The notes: generated by a model from the letters alone, not told the origin. Positions 35,765-44,279 are shown, counted from the stretch's first letter. The stretch is DNA of 64,000 bases from CAWCGU01 sp963795195 (GCA_963795195.1 CAWCGU010000006.1:1054001-1118000), one strand, 5' to 3'. Translations and numbers: made by a program.

Positions 35765-37314
35765 AGAACCCGTTCGATCCCGATTCGGGACACCCGCGGC
35801 GCGTCCCCCTTTACGTTGCCTCGGGCTTCCTTGTGATTGCGCTTGCGGTTGGAGTCCCGCTCGTCGGCGTCCCGGTTTTCGGCTACCTGGACGGCTCCGC
35901 CGAGCAGTTCTTCGTTTCCCTGGTTATCTGTTACGTCGCAGTCGCGTTCGGGCTGGTGGCCGGCTACTTCGCGGTCCGATCCGGGTGGGTACTCGTGGCG
36001 GAGGCACTCGAGCACCCTGAATCGGAAGCCTCCGCCGTGGCGGGCTGGAACGCAGCGGTCAGCTATCCACGGCGTGGGCTTCTCGCCGGATCAGTCGTCA
36101 CGGCCGCCATCAGTGTTCCCACCATCCTTGCCTACTGGATTCCGCAGTTCGGCCTCAACGTCGTCGAGACCATTGGGGCCGCAGCCGGCGGCCTGACCGG
36201 CTTCGCCGCCGGCTGCGCCTTTCAGCTGACGGCGCTGGAACTCGCGCTGCGCCCGATCGTCGCCCGAATCGCTGAGGGCCTCCCACCCGATCAAGTGCAA
36301 TCGGCTCCGCACTCGCGAGTGCTCGTGCGGCTGATGCTCGCCTTCGCCGTCCTGGCGGGTACCACGGGCATCGTCTCGGGGCTCTTCATCCCAGACGACG
36401 CCGACGCCGCGACGCAGCTCGCGGTTGCGGTCGGCGCGGCGATCGGTTCGGCGGTACTGATCGCGGTCGCGGCGGTCGTCGTCCTGGCCGCCGTGGTCGA
36501 GGTGCCGCTGCGCCAGCTCGCGGCCGGCACGGCGCGTGTCGCCCGTGGCGAGTTCACGACCCCGATTCCCCCCACCACCTCCGACGAGTTCGGCGCACTG
36601 ATCTCCAGCTTCAACCGCATGCAGCGCGGACTCATCGAGCGCGAACGGCTGGCGGGCGAGAACGTCGAGCTCCAGGATCAGGTCCGGGAACAGCTCGAGC
36701 AAGTCCGAGCGTCGCGCGCCCGCATCGTCAGCGCTTCCGACGCCGAGCGCCGTCGCGTGGAACGAAACCTCCACGACGGAGCGCAGCAGCGGCTTGTTTC
36801 GCTGGCGCTGAAGCTCAGCCTGCTGGAGAGTCAGGCCGAACCCCGGTCCGAGCAGGCCGACGGCATCGCCGCCGTCAAGACCGAGCTGAGCGCGGCGCTC
36901 AGCGAGCTGAGAGACCTCGCCCGCGGTCTGCATCCCCAGGTGCTTTCAGCCGGCGGCCTCAAGCCGGCACTCGAACAACTTGCGGCGCGCTCGCCAGTCC
37001 CGGTTGAGGTCCGCACCCCCGCAGATCGCTACTCGGACGCAATCGAATCGACCGCCTACTTCGTCATCTCCGAAGCGTTGGCCAACGTCGCCAAGTACGC
37101 GCAGGCTTCTCGTGCCACGGTGACCGTCGAGCGGCGCAACGGCCTGCTGGTCCTCGCCGTCGAGGACGACGGCGTCGGCGGCGCCGATCTCGGGGCAGCA
37201 TCGGGGCTTGCAGGTCTCCACGACCGGGTCAGCGCCCTCGACGGCCGGCTGACGCTCAAAAGCCCGGCCGGCGCAGGGACGAAGGTATTCGCGGAGCTTC
37301 CGCTCCCCTCCTGA
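35761..37314 (+). CDS. Membrane sensor histidine kinase (type 2)
   Basis: Second kinase of a coupled pair (ATGA overlap), 517 aa. Membrane half includes VASGFLVIALAVGVPLVG, VFGYLDGSAEQFFVSLVICY, and VVETIGAAAGGLTGFAAG; HAMP is RVARGEFTTPIPPTTSDEFG. H-box RRRVERNLHDGAQQRLVSLA, N-box SEALANVAKYAQ, G1 VEDDGVGGADLGA and G2 GLAGLHDRVSAL are all present, so it should be active. Kinase halves of the two neighbours are very similar while the sensor halves differ, suggesting hetero-oligomers or different stimuli feeding the same regulators. Remnants A, C and D are copies of this type. Confidence 0.92.
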   Translation: MKNPFDPDSGHPRRVPLYVASGFLVIALAVGVPLVGVPVFGYLDGSAEQFFVSLVICYVAVAFGLVAGYFAVRSGWVLVAEALEHPESEASAVAGWNAAVSYPRRGLLAGSVVTAAISVPTILAYWIPQFGLNVVETIGAAAGGLTGFAAGCAFQLTALELALRPIVARIAEGLPPDQVQSAPHSRVLVRLMLAFAVLAGTTGIVSGLFIPDDADAATQLAVAVGAAIGSAVLIAVAAVVVLAAVVEVPLRQLAAGTARVARGEFTTPIPPTTSDEFGALISSFNRMQRGLIERERLAGENVELQDQVREQLEQVRASRARIVSASDAERRRVERNLHDGAQQRLVSLALKLSLLESQAEPRSEQADGIAAVKTELSAALSELRDLARGLHPQVLSAGGLKPALEQLAARSPVPVEVRTPADRYSDAIESTAYFVISEALANVAKYAQASRATVTVERRNGLLVLAVEDDGVGGADLGAASGLAGLHDRVSALDGRLTLKSPAGAGTKVFAELPLPS

Positions 37315-37369
37315 AGTCGGCTGCCCCCAACCTCGACACGGGGAGCCAGCTTCTGGAAGGGTTCACTCC

Positions 37370-39251
37370 TTGATCTCAGAGGGCAGCAGATTCGGCGACT
37401 ACCGCATCGAGCGTATGATCGGCTGGGGTGGCGGCGGCGTCGTTTACGAGGCAACACAGCTGTCGGTCGGCCGCCGGGTCGCGCTCAAGCTGCTGCGCTC
37501 AGAGCTCGGCGAGGATCCGGAGTTCGTCGCCCGCTTCAAGCGCGAGGGCCGAGTCCAGGCCTCACTCGAGCACGCTCACGTGTTGGACGTCTATGAGGCG
37601 GGTGAATCCGAGCATGGGCTGTTTCTCGCTCTGCGGCTGCTCGAGGGCGGTTCGCTCGCCACCGAGATCGCATCCGGCGCACTCTCTGCCGAGCGCGCTT
37701 TGACGCTGCTGGCTCAGGTCGCAGAGGCGCTCGACGCCGCTCATGAAGCGGAAATCGTGCACGGCGACGTCAAGCCACAGAACGTCCTGCTGGAGGACGC
37801 CGAAACCGCATACCTGACCGACTTCGGGTTGACCCGCGAACTCGGGCGGACCCGGGCGACGGCAAGCGTCGCGGTGATGGGAACGGTCGCCTACCTCTCA
37901 CCCGAGGTGATCCACGGCGAACGGGCGACGCCGGCCAGCGACCGATATTCGCTGGCTGCGATGGCGTTCGAGTGCCTCAGCGGTGCCCGCCCGTACTCGC
38001 GACCCACCGCGGCGGCGATGATGTTCGCGCACACCAGCGATCCGGTGCCGGCCGCCAGCGGCGTTCGCCCCGAACTGCCGAAGCAACTGGACGCCGTGCT
38101 TGCGGCCGGACTCGCCAAGGACCCCGCGACGCGCCCGGGTTCGGCCACCAAGCTGGTCGCAGCCTGTCGCGAAGCGATCGGGGACGAGCAGATCGGCAAG
38201 CTCGGCCCGCCGGAGCCGGCCGAAACTCCGCAGGGCACGGGCAAGACCCCGACCCCCGCCCCGGCACCTCAGGCCGCCCGCGCTCGCCGGTCGCTCGTTC
38301 CGATCATCGCCGCCGCCCTCGTAGCGGCCGCGGTCGCCGTTGCGATCACGGTCGCACTCGATGACGGCCCCGAACCAGTGGCCACAACCGAGCCGACCGC
38401 GCCCGCCGGCAGCCTCGTTCTCGGCAGTGACCTCGCCACCGACGCCGATCGCAGCGTCGACTGCGCCGGGCAGGAAGCGACGCTCGGTTCGCGCCCATGC
38501 TCCCTGCTTCAGGCGGCACTGCCAGGGTCGACGCTGCGGGTCCCCGCCGACGGTGTGATCACCTCCTGGAGCATCAGGGGCGCGACCGGCGACGTCGCGC
38601 TTCAGGTCTTTCGCGACGAAGGAGACAAGTCCTACCAGGTAGCGCGTTCCCAGTACGTGACCGTTCCCGACGAGCGCGTGCATACCTACGACACCGACAT
38701 GTCGGTGACCAAGGGCGACAGGATCTCCCTGGAGATGGGACCGGAGAGCCAGCGTCGGCATCGCCGACACAAGCGGCGCGACCACGGCACGCTGGTACCC
38801 CGTGCTGCGGGGAAATCCGAGCGCGGCTCGTCCCACTAAGGGACCGGGCAGCGGCCTCGACGGGGAAGTGCTCGTGCAGGCGCACATCGAGGAAGGCGTA
38901 AAGCCTGACGCCCCCAAGCAGATCCAGGGCAAACAAGCGGCGAGGCTTCCCAACGGGGAGGAGTTGAGGAGTTTCCAGATGACATTTGCGAGCGGGCTGG
39001 AGCCCGAGGTCGCACTCGTCGAACTAAACCGCGAGCTCTACTTCGATCTCTTCATAGACGGCGAGCGGGCCGCCCGGATCGCCATACCCGACATCGCGCC
39101 GGGCGGTCAGGTGCTGGATTACTACACGTACGTCTACGACGACTCTGCGAACTTCGGCGAGGTGGGCATCACCTACGCGAACCCGTCGAGCGGGCGCATC
39201 ATCGAGCGCATCTACGGTGTCTACGACACAGGCTTTGAACTGTACGTCTAG
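37370..39251 (+). pseudogene. Membrane Ser/Thr protein kinase, frameshifted in the sensor domain
   Basis: Hanks-type kinase starting at TTG 37370. The kinase domain is complete: Gly-loop IGWGGGGVVYEA, Lys in RVALKLLRSEL, catalytic loop IVHGDVKPQNVLL (HGD rather than HRD), YLTDFGLTREL and YLSPEVIHGERATPASD. A membrane helix follows at ~305-327 (IIAAALVAAAVAVAITVAL), then an extracytoplasmic domain. At 38750 one extra C (GAGAGCCAGC) shifts the frame; translation ends at 38839, whereas sensor homology resumes in another frame (YPVLRGNPSAARPTKG) to 39251. Compared with the adjacent gene, restoring the frame gives ~626 residues. The extra base lies in a CC run, so error is possible; the kinase part works either way. 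Confidence 0.82.
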
Positions 39252-39265
39252 TAGTACTCGTCCCG

Positions 39266-40741
39266 ATGAACACCGGTGACCGCATCGACGGGCTCGAGAT
39301 TGGCCGACGCCTCTCGGCGGATGGCCTCGGTCAGGTCTTCGAGGCGGTGCAGCCGGGCCTCGAGCGTGCCGTGGTCGTGCGCGTGCTTGCCGCCGGCGAG
39401 GACAACACAGAGGCCGAGGCGAGACTGGGAACAGCCCTGGCCCGCTACTCCGAGCTGCGGCACCCCTCCCTGCCGGATCTGCTGTCGGCTGGATCGGACA
39501 TAGCGGGCCCGTTTGCCGTTTTCGGCCCGCGGGGGGGAGCGGGGCTGACCAAACTGCGGGATCGCAAGCGCGCAAGCACGATGGCCGCGATCGAGGAGGC
39601 AATCGCTCTGCTGCACGCCAACGGACTCGCACACGGGGCGATCGAACGCGGTGCAATCAGGCTGAACAGCGCCGGAACCCCGATCCTGCTTCATGCGGCA
39701 ACGGCGACGGCGGTGCTCGAGGCCCAGGAGGCAGCGTCACGCGACACCCAGGCCCTGCAGGTGCTGCGCGACGAGCTGGCTGCGTCCCGGCGCCGGAACC
39801 GCGTGCTCGCTGTGGCTGGGGTGGTCGTGGCGCTGGCAGCCGCCGTCGTGGTCATCGGCGCCGCCAGCCGCGACGACCCCCCTCCACCAGCAGCCACCGT
39901 GCCGCCCGTCGGCGAGGGCCTGGTGGCGCTGGGCAGCGAACTCACCGGCTCGGGGATCTCGACCGTCGGCTGCGACGGCGCGCCTCCGACGCCCGACAGC
40001 GTCGACTGCACGATCACGCAGACGCGCGTCGGCGGTTCGAGGCTGCGGGTTCCCGCAGATGGCGTGATCAGATCCTGGGCGGTCACCGGCGCCAGCGGCG
40101 ACGTGGCGCTGAACGTGCTGCGACCGACCGGGCGGGGCCTGCGCGCGGCGTTTCTATCCCAGTTCGGAAGCGTCGACGGCACCGGCGTGCACGAGTTCGA
40201 GACCGACCTTCCAGTCAGGCGCGGCGACCGAATCGCCCTGGAGGTGGCGCTCGGCTCGGGCGTCGGAATCACCCCGGCCGAAGACGCCGAGGTGGACCTC
40301 TGGACCACCGGGCTCGAATGGAATCCGCGGCCCGCCGATCGCCAGCCGCCCGCCGCGCTCGAGGGTGAGCTTGCGCTTAGGGTCTCGATTGACTTCGGCG
40401 CCAAGCGCTCGGTGCCAGCCCAGATCAACGGAGACGAGGCGGCCGAAGCCGCAGACGGGACGACGCTGGCCGAGTTGCAGTTCCTTCTCCCCGAAGCGGG
40501 ACCACGCACCCCGCGCGTGGTCGACCTCGGGGATTCGATCGCGCTCGACCTCTTCCGAGGTTCCCGGCGGCTCGCTCGCATCGAGATTCCCGACGTCGAT
40601 CCGGAAGGATCGCTGGACTTCTTCGACTACCACGACCTGCGCACGCCTGACGGCGCCATCTTCAACTGGACGAACCCGGACGGCTCGGGGATTCGCCACG
40701 ACTACCTGATCGAAGCCGATTCGATTCGCTACGTCGACTGA
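39266..40741 (+). CDS. Pseudokinase with the same extracytoplasmic sensor domain
   Basis: Homologue of the preceding kinase that has lost catalysis. The N-terminal ~150 residues follow a kinase fold (GDRIDGLEIGRRLSADGLGQ, HPSLPDLLSAGSD, ALLHANGLAHGAIERGAIRL), but the Gly-loop is degenerate, the ATP-binding Lys is Arg or Val (VVVRVLAAG), the catalytic loop Asp is absent and there is no DFG. Membrane helix VLAVAGVVVALAAAVVVIGA is at ~180-200. The outer ~280 residues match the frameshifted neighbour (LRVPADGVIRSWAVTGASGD, LDFFDYHDLRTPDGAIFNW). Probably a regulatory partner or decoy receptor for the active kinase. Its end overlaps the convergent FHA gene by 13 bp. Confidence 0.82.
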   Translation: MNTGDRIDGLEIGRRLSADGLGQVFEAVQPGLERAVVVRVLAAGEDNTEAEARLGTALARYSELRHPSLPDLLSAGSDIAGPFAVFGPRGGAGLTKLRDRKRASTMAAIEEAIALLHANGLAHGAIERGAIRLNSAGTPILLHAATATAVLEAQEAASRDTQALQVLRDELAASRRRNRVLAVAGVVVALAAAVVVIGAASRDDPPPPAATVPPVGEGLVALGSELTGSGISTVGCDGAPPTPDSVDCTITQTRVGGSRLRVPADGVIRSWAVTGASGDVALNVLRPTGRGLRAAFLSQFGSVDGTGVHEFETDLPVRRGDRIALEVALGSGVGITPAEDAEVDLWTTGLEWNPRPADRQPPAALEGELALRVSIDFGAKRSVPAQINGDEAAEAADGTTLAELQFLLPEAGPRTPRVVDLGDSIALDLFRGSRRLARIEIPDVDPEGSLDFFDYHDLRTPDGAIFNWTNPDGSGIRHDYLIEADSIRYVD

Positions 40742-41430
40742 GCCGGGTCGTCGCGCAGATCTCGATCGCTTACGATTCCCGCTTCCAGCGCGCGGCGGGC
40801 GAGCTCCATGCGCTTGAAGTTCTGGGCAAGGTCGGGAACGTCGAGCTCGCGGTAGAGCGCCTTGAGGTGGGTGCGCACGGCGTCGAGCGAGATCGTCAGC
40901 TCCTCGGCGATCTCCTGGTTGGACGCCGCCGCCCCCACTCGGTGACCAGCGAACGGGCGGCAGAGGGCGACCAGGACACGCTTTTGCGCGGGCGTGATGC
41001 GGGCCATCGAGGCCGCATCGCCGGCGGCGGTCGTCTCGAGGATGTTCGCAACCGCTCCCTGCCCGGCGGGCCAGCGATAGAGGATCCGAGTGCGTCCGAT
41101 GCGAAGCACGTCGCCGTCGTCAAGGCGCCGTCGCGCCGCGATCCGCTCGTCGTTGATGAACGACCCGTGCCTGGAGAGTCCGTCGTCCGCCACGGTCCAG
41201 GCTCCGGCGAAACGCTCGAGCAGGATGTGAACCCGCGAAACCGAGTCGTCCCAGGAAACGACGATGTCGTTGTCGCTCATGCGGCCGATGGTGAGCCGCT
41301 CCGCCTTTGCCAGCGGATGCAGGCGCAGAGCCCCGGCGCCGTCGCGTAGCGCGAGGAAAGGCTCAGCCGCGGATTCTGCGCGACGCAGCTCGAGCAACTC
41401 AGGGGCCGTGAGTTCATAGGGCTGGAACAT
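40729..41430 (-). CDS. FHA-domain protein with C-terminal helix-turn-helix
   Basis: Regulator of 233 residues. FHA domain at ~40-125 with LTIGRMSDNDIVVSW, SRVHILLE and GSFINDERIAARRRL, the loops that recognise phosphothreonine. The C-terminal ~90 residues have a helix-turn-helix (ASNQEIAEELTISLDAVRTH then LKALYRELD) like those of LuxR/SARP-associated regulators. It is the obvious reader of the Ser/Thr kinase encoded next door, converting threonine phosphorylation into a transcriptional response. ATG at 41430 preferred; a TTG at 41439 adds three residues. A 16-bp perfect palindrome lies upstream and could be its operator. Confidence 0.82.
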   Translation of the reverse strand: MFQPYELTAPELLELRRAESAAEPFLALRDGAGALRLHPLAKAERLTIGRMSDNDIVVSWDDSVSRVHILLERFAGAWTVADDGLSRHGSFINDERIAARRRLDDGDVLRIGRTRILYRWPAGQGAVANILETTAAGDAASMARITPAQKRVLVALCRPFAGHRVGAAASNQEIAEELTISLDAVRTHLKALYRELDVPDLAQNFKRMELARRALEAGIVSDRDLRDDPAQST

Positions 41431-41484
41431 CTGCCCCAATTCTGCACGCCGGGGGTCTGTGTTGGGGTTAGGGGGGTGAGCAAG

Positions 41485-41500
41485 ACCCCCTCGAGGGGGT
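41485..41500. promoter_or_regulatory. Perfect 16-bp palindrome between divergent signalling genes
   Basis: ACCCCCTCGAGGGGGT, in the 106-bp gap between the FHA-HTH gene and the histidine-less kinase gene. A good operator candidate for the FHA-HTH protein; on RNA it could also form a hairpin. Confidence 0.5.
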
Positions 41501-41536
41501 ATGCGTACCGCGTGCGCCGCGGCCTAGGTTTGCGAC

Positions 41537-42280
41537 ATGGCGAAGTTCTCATTCACCGGGAGAGGGGCCGACAAGCGGCGGGCCAAGCAGCTCGATGCCT
41601 CGCGCAATCGGATCGTCGCGACTTCGATGGCAAAGCGCCGCGGGCTCGAACGCCAGCTCGACCAGGGCGTCTGTCAGGAGCTGATCGTCCTCAATCTCAA
41701 GCTCGGTTTGCTGCGTGCGCGCTTCGCCGAGGACGAGGATTTCGCCGCGGTGCTCGACGAGCTGAACGAGCAGTTGCTTGCGATCGGGGGGCAGCTGCGG
41801 ACGTTCGGGCATGACCTCTACCCCTCGATTCTCGAGCGGTCCGGACTGCCCGATGCGCTCGGTCAGGCCCTGCAGGCGAGCCAGGTTCCGACCGAGCTCG
41901 ACTGCCGGGGAGTCGGCCGCTACCCGCTTGAGATCGAAGCCACCGTCTACTTCTGCTGCCTGGAAGCGGTCGAGAACGCGGTCCGACACGCCGGCCGGCA
42001 CGCAAAGGCTCAGGTCTGGATCCATGCCGCGGGAGGCCAGTTGACCTTCAGCGTCGCCGACGACGGGCTCGGCTTCGAGGCGAACCCCGCTCATGGTCGC
42101 GGCGGACTCGAGCACATGGCCGATCTGCTGGCCTCGATCGGCGGCGATCTCGAGGTCGCATCCGCGCCCGGAACCGGGACGACGATTCGGGGTCGCATTC
42201 CCGTCGGCAAGCTCGGCTGGGGCGGCCCGGCCCATCCGGCGGTCGCCGCCATCGCTGCATCCCCCGGCCTCCGGGCATAG
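41537..42280 (+). CDS. Soluble histidine-kinase-like protein lacking the phospho-histidine
   Basis: Cytoplasmic 247-residue protein with HisKA_3-like helices and a HATPase_c domain, no membrane segment. Where active relatives read ERNLHDGAQQ, this reads ERQLDQGVCQELIVLNLKLG, so the phospho-accepting His is replaced by Asp. The ATP-binding part is well kept: N-box YFCCLEAVENAVRHAG, G1 VADDGLGFEANPA and G2 GRGGLEHMADLLA. It may bind ATP and dimerise with, or allosterically control, another kinase, or act as a phosphatase on the receivers encoded just downstream. It is closest within the window to the kinase at 55061 (shared YFCCLEA). Confidence 0.82.
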   Translation: MAKFSFTGRGADKRRAKQLDASRNRIVATSMAKRRGLERQLDQGVCQELIVLNLKLGLLRARFAEDEDFAAVLDELNEQLLAIGGQLRTFGHDLYPSILERSGLPDALGQALQASQVPTELDCRGVGRYPLEIEATVYFCCLEAVENAVRHAGRHAKAQVWIHAAGGQLTFSVADDGLGFEANPAHGRGGLEHMADLLASIGGDLEVASAPGTGTTIRGRIPVGKLGWGGPAHPAVAAIAASPGLRA

Positions 42281-42299
42281 CATCAAGAGGCGCGGCGAT

Positions 42300-42320
42300 T
42301 CAGTGCTAGCACTGAGTGTG
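42300..42320 (+). promoter_or_regulatory. Fixed-spacing -50 motif, copy 5
   Basis: TCAGTGCTAGCACTGAG, containing the perfect 14-bp palindrome CAGTGCTAGCACTG (42301-42314). The leading T is 50 nt before the ATG of the first receiver gene. Confidence 0.7.
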
Positions 42321-42349
42321 AAGGATCGCCGGCGGGTTACCTCTTACTG

Positions 42350-42715
42350 ATGCAGCCAACCGTATTGATAGTGGACGACCACGCCGGCTTCCGTGCGGTG
42401 GCTCGCACGCTGCTCGAAAGGGCCGGATACGACGTTGTCGGTGAAGCCGGCGACGGCGCAACCGGCATCAGCACCGCACGGGAACTGGGGCCGGAACTGG
42501 TCCTGCTCGACGTCCAGCTTCCCGATATGGACGGTTTTGCGGTGGCGCACGAACTCGCCGCTTTCGACCGGCAGCCGCTTGTGGTGCTGACCTCAACACG
42601 AGAGGCTTCCGACTACGCAGACGAAATCCAGAAGGCGCCCGTCGCCGGGTTCATCCACAAGCCCGAGCTCTCGGGAACTTCCCTCGCCGCCTTCAGCGGC
42701 CTGCCGAGCCGCTGA
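42350..42715 (+). CDS. Single-domain response regulator 1
   Basis: CheY-like receiver of 121 residues with no output domain. Acidic pocket VLIVDDHAGF, phosphoacceptor Asp in LVLLDVQLPDMDGF, Thr in VVLTSTREASD and switch Lys in GFIHKPELSG. It may act by protein-protein contact or as a phosphate sink between the kinases and the NarL-type regulator. Two more receivers of the same kind at 43460 and 43909 share the ending GFIHKPELS. Start supported by the -50 motif. Confidence 0.88.
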   Translation: MQPTVLIVDDHAGFRAVARTLLERAGYDVVGEAGDGATGISTARELGPELVLLDVQLPDMDGFAVAHELAAFDRQPLVVLTSTREASDYADEIQKAPVAGFIHKPELSGTSLAAFSGLPSR

Positions 42716-42743
42716 CCTCCCGCGCCAATAGTCTTCGCGCAGC

Positions 42744-43412
42744 ATGAGCGAAGCGCAGAACACGGTGCTGCGTCTGGTCGTCGCCGACGACTCGGTCCTG
42801 CTGCGCGAGGGGGTCGTCCGAGTGCTGACGGATCGCGGCTTCGACGTCGTCGCCGAGGCCGGTGATTACGAGGAGTTGATCCGCAAGGTCGGCGGTCACA
42901 AGCCCGACGTCGCGGTCGTCGACATCCGCATGCCCCCGACTGGCCAGGACGAGGGGTTGCGGGCTGCCGAGCAGCTGGCCGAGACGCATCCTGAGATGGC
43001 TGTGCTGGTTCTCTCCGAGTATCTCGAGAGCGAGTTCGCCGCACGCCTGCTTGAGTCGGGCACGCCGGGGCGCGGCTACCTGCTGAAGGAGACGGTCACA
43101 GACTTCGACGCCTTCGCGAGCGCAATCCGTCGCGTCGCCGCCGGCGGATCCGTGGTCGATCCCTCGATCGTGAATCAGCTGATCACGCGGGCGCGCGAGG
43201 GAGACCCGCTCAGCGAGCTGAGCGAGCGCGAGCGCGAGATCCTCGGGCTGATGGCCGAAGGGCTCTCGAACGGCGGGATCGCCAACCGGCTGGTGGTCAG
43301 CGAGCGCACGGTCGAAACGCACGTCCGCAATGTTTTCGGAAAGCTCGATCTGCCGGAGACGCCGGATGATCACCGCCGGGTGCGGGCGGCGCTGACGTAC
43401 CTGCGGGCCTGA
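42744..43412 (+). CDS. NarL/LuxR-family response regulator
   Basis: Two-domain regulator, 222 aa. Receiver: LVVADDSVLLREGVVRVL, phosphoacceptor in AVVDIRMPPTGQDEG, Lys in GYLLKETVTDF. LuxR-type helix-turn-helix: LSEREREILGLMAEGLSNGG then VSERTVETHVRNVFGKL. This is the only complete DNA-binding NarL-type regulator in the window and so the natural output for the HisKA_3 kinases at 34-37 kb and 55 kb. It is a candidate for binding the dyadic -50 motif. It lies 28 bp after receiver 1, probably in one operon. Confidence 0.92.
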   Translation: MSEAQNTVLRLVVADDSVLLREGVVRVLTDRGFDVVAEAGDYEELIRKVGGHKPDVAVVDIRMPPTGQDEGLRAAEQLAETHPEMAVLVLSEYLESEFAARLLESGTPGRGYLLKETVTDFDAFASAIRRVAAGGSVVDPSIVNQLITRAREGDPLSELSEREREILGLMAEGLSNGGIANRLVVSERTVETHVRNVFGKLDLPETPDDHRRVRAALTYLRA

Positions 43413-43459
43413 TTACGTGTTCCGAACAGTGCGGTACACCACCTGCGATGCTAGGCGGG

Positions 43460-43825
43460 ATGGCTGCATCGGTACTGATCGTCGACGACCACGATGGCTT
43501 TCGCTCCGTGGCTCGACTACTGCTCGAGAGCACCGGATACGAAGTCATCGGCGAGGCCGAGGATGGAGCCTCTGCTTTAACCGCGGCACGCGACCTGAAA
43601 CCCGATCTGATCCTGCTGGACGTCCAGCTGCCCGACAGCGACGGCTTCTTACTCTCGCGGGAAATCGAGAACGAGGATGACCCGCCCGCGATCGTGCTGA
43701 TTTCGAGCCGCGAGGCGTCCGACTACGGCGATGAGGTCGCCAAAGCGCCGGTCCTCGGCTTCATCCACAAACCTGAGCTCTCCGGCGCGTCGCTCAGTGC
43801 CATCGAGGGAATTCCGCGCCCCTGA
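43460..43825 (+). CDS. Single-domain response regulator 2
   Basis: CheY-like receiver of 121 residues (MAASVLIVDDHDGFRSVARL). Phosphoacceptor in LILLDVQLPDSDGF, Ser in IVLISSREASDYGDEV, Lys in GFIHKPELSG. Very similar to receivers 1 and 3. An ATG four codons upstream (43448) is also possible. It is followed by an intrinsic terminator at 43836-43853, which would end an operon beginning at receiver 1 or at this gene. No output domain; function as connector or phosphate sink is inferred. Confidence 0.86.
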   Translation: MAASVLIVDDHDGFRSVARLLLESTGYEVIGEAEDGASALTAARDLKPDLILLDVQLPDSDGFLLSREIENEDDPPAIVLISSREASDYGDEVAKAPVLGFIHKPELSGASLSAIEGIPRP

Positions 43826-43835
43826 CGCCGGAAAG

Positions 43836-43853
43836 GCCGGATTCCGGCTTTTT
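43836..43853 (+). terminator. Intrinsic terminator after receiver 2
   Basis: GCCGG-ATT-CCGGC stem-loop followed by TTTTT, 10 nt after the stop codon. Stem is short (5 bp) but GC-only. Confidence 0.7.
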
Positions 43854-43858
43854 GAAGC

Positions 43859-43879
43859 TCAGCGCTAGTACGGAGGATC
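43859..43879 (+). promoter_or_regulatory. Fixed-spacing -50 motif, copy 6
   Basis: TCAGCGCTAGTACGGAGGAT directly after the terminator; first base 50 nt before the ATG of receiver 3. Its place right behind a terminator suggests that it lies at a promoter. Confidence 0.7.
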
Positions 43880-43908
43880 GGGCCGCCTGCTCGATCTATG
43901 GTGGAGCC

Positions 43909-44271
43909 ATGACAACAACGGTGCTGATCGTTGACGACCACAGCGGCTTTCGCTCGGGAGCGAAGGCCGTTTTGGAAGCGGCGGGCTATAACGTGATCGG
44001 TGAGGCGGCCGACGGCGAAAGCGCTCTGCGCGCGGTGGTCGATCTGCACCCGGATCTCGTTCTGCTCGACGTGCAGCTTCCCGACCGTGACGGCTTCTCC
44101 GTCGCCGATGCCCTCGACCACAGCGGCGACCGGCCGCGGATCGTGTTGATCTCGAGCCGCGAGGCCTCCGACTACCAGGGGCGCCTGAACGAGGCCGTCA
44201 TCGACGGCTTCATCCACAAGCCCGAGCTGTCGCGCTCGAAGCTCGAAGAGCTCGTCGGCGAAGCCGACTGA
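43909..44271 (+). CDS. Single-domain response regulator 3
   Basis: CheY-like receiver of 120 residues. VLIVDDHSGFRSGAKAVLEA, phosphoacceptor in LVLLDVQLPDRDGF, Ser in IVLISSREASDYQG, Lys in GFIHKPELSRSKL. The ATG at 43909 is chosen because of the -50 motif and because the longer open frame (from 43852) covers the terminator and motif. It is separately transcribed from receiver 2 judging by the terminator between them. Ends 9 bp before the convergent glpX stop. Confidence 0.87.
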   Translation: MTTTVLIVDDHSGFRSGAKAVLEAAGYNVIGEAADGESALRAVVDLHPDLVLLDVQLPDRDGFSVADALDHSGDRPRIVLISSREASDYQGRLNEAVIDGFIHKPELSRSKLEELVGEAD

Positions 44272-44279
44272 CCCAGTGA

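Noticed and set aside
42693..42744. TCAGCGGCCTGCCGAG 51 nt before the NarL-type regulator start
   Set aside because: Only the first part matches the -50 motif and it lies inside the coding end of receiver 1, so it is not counted as a copy.
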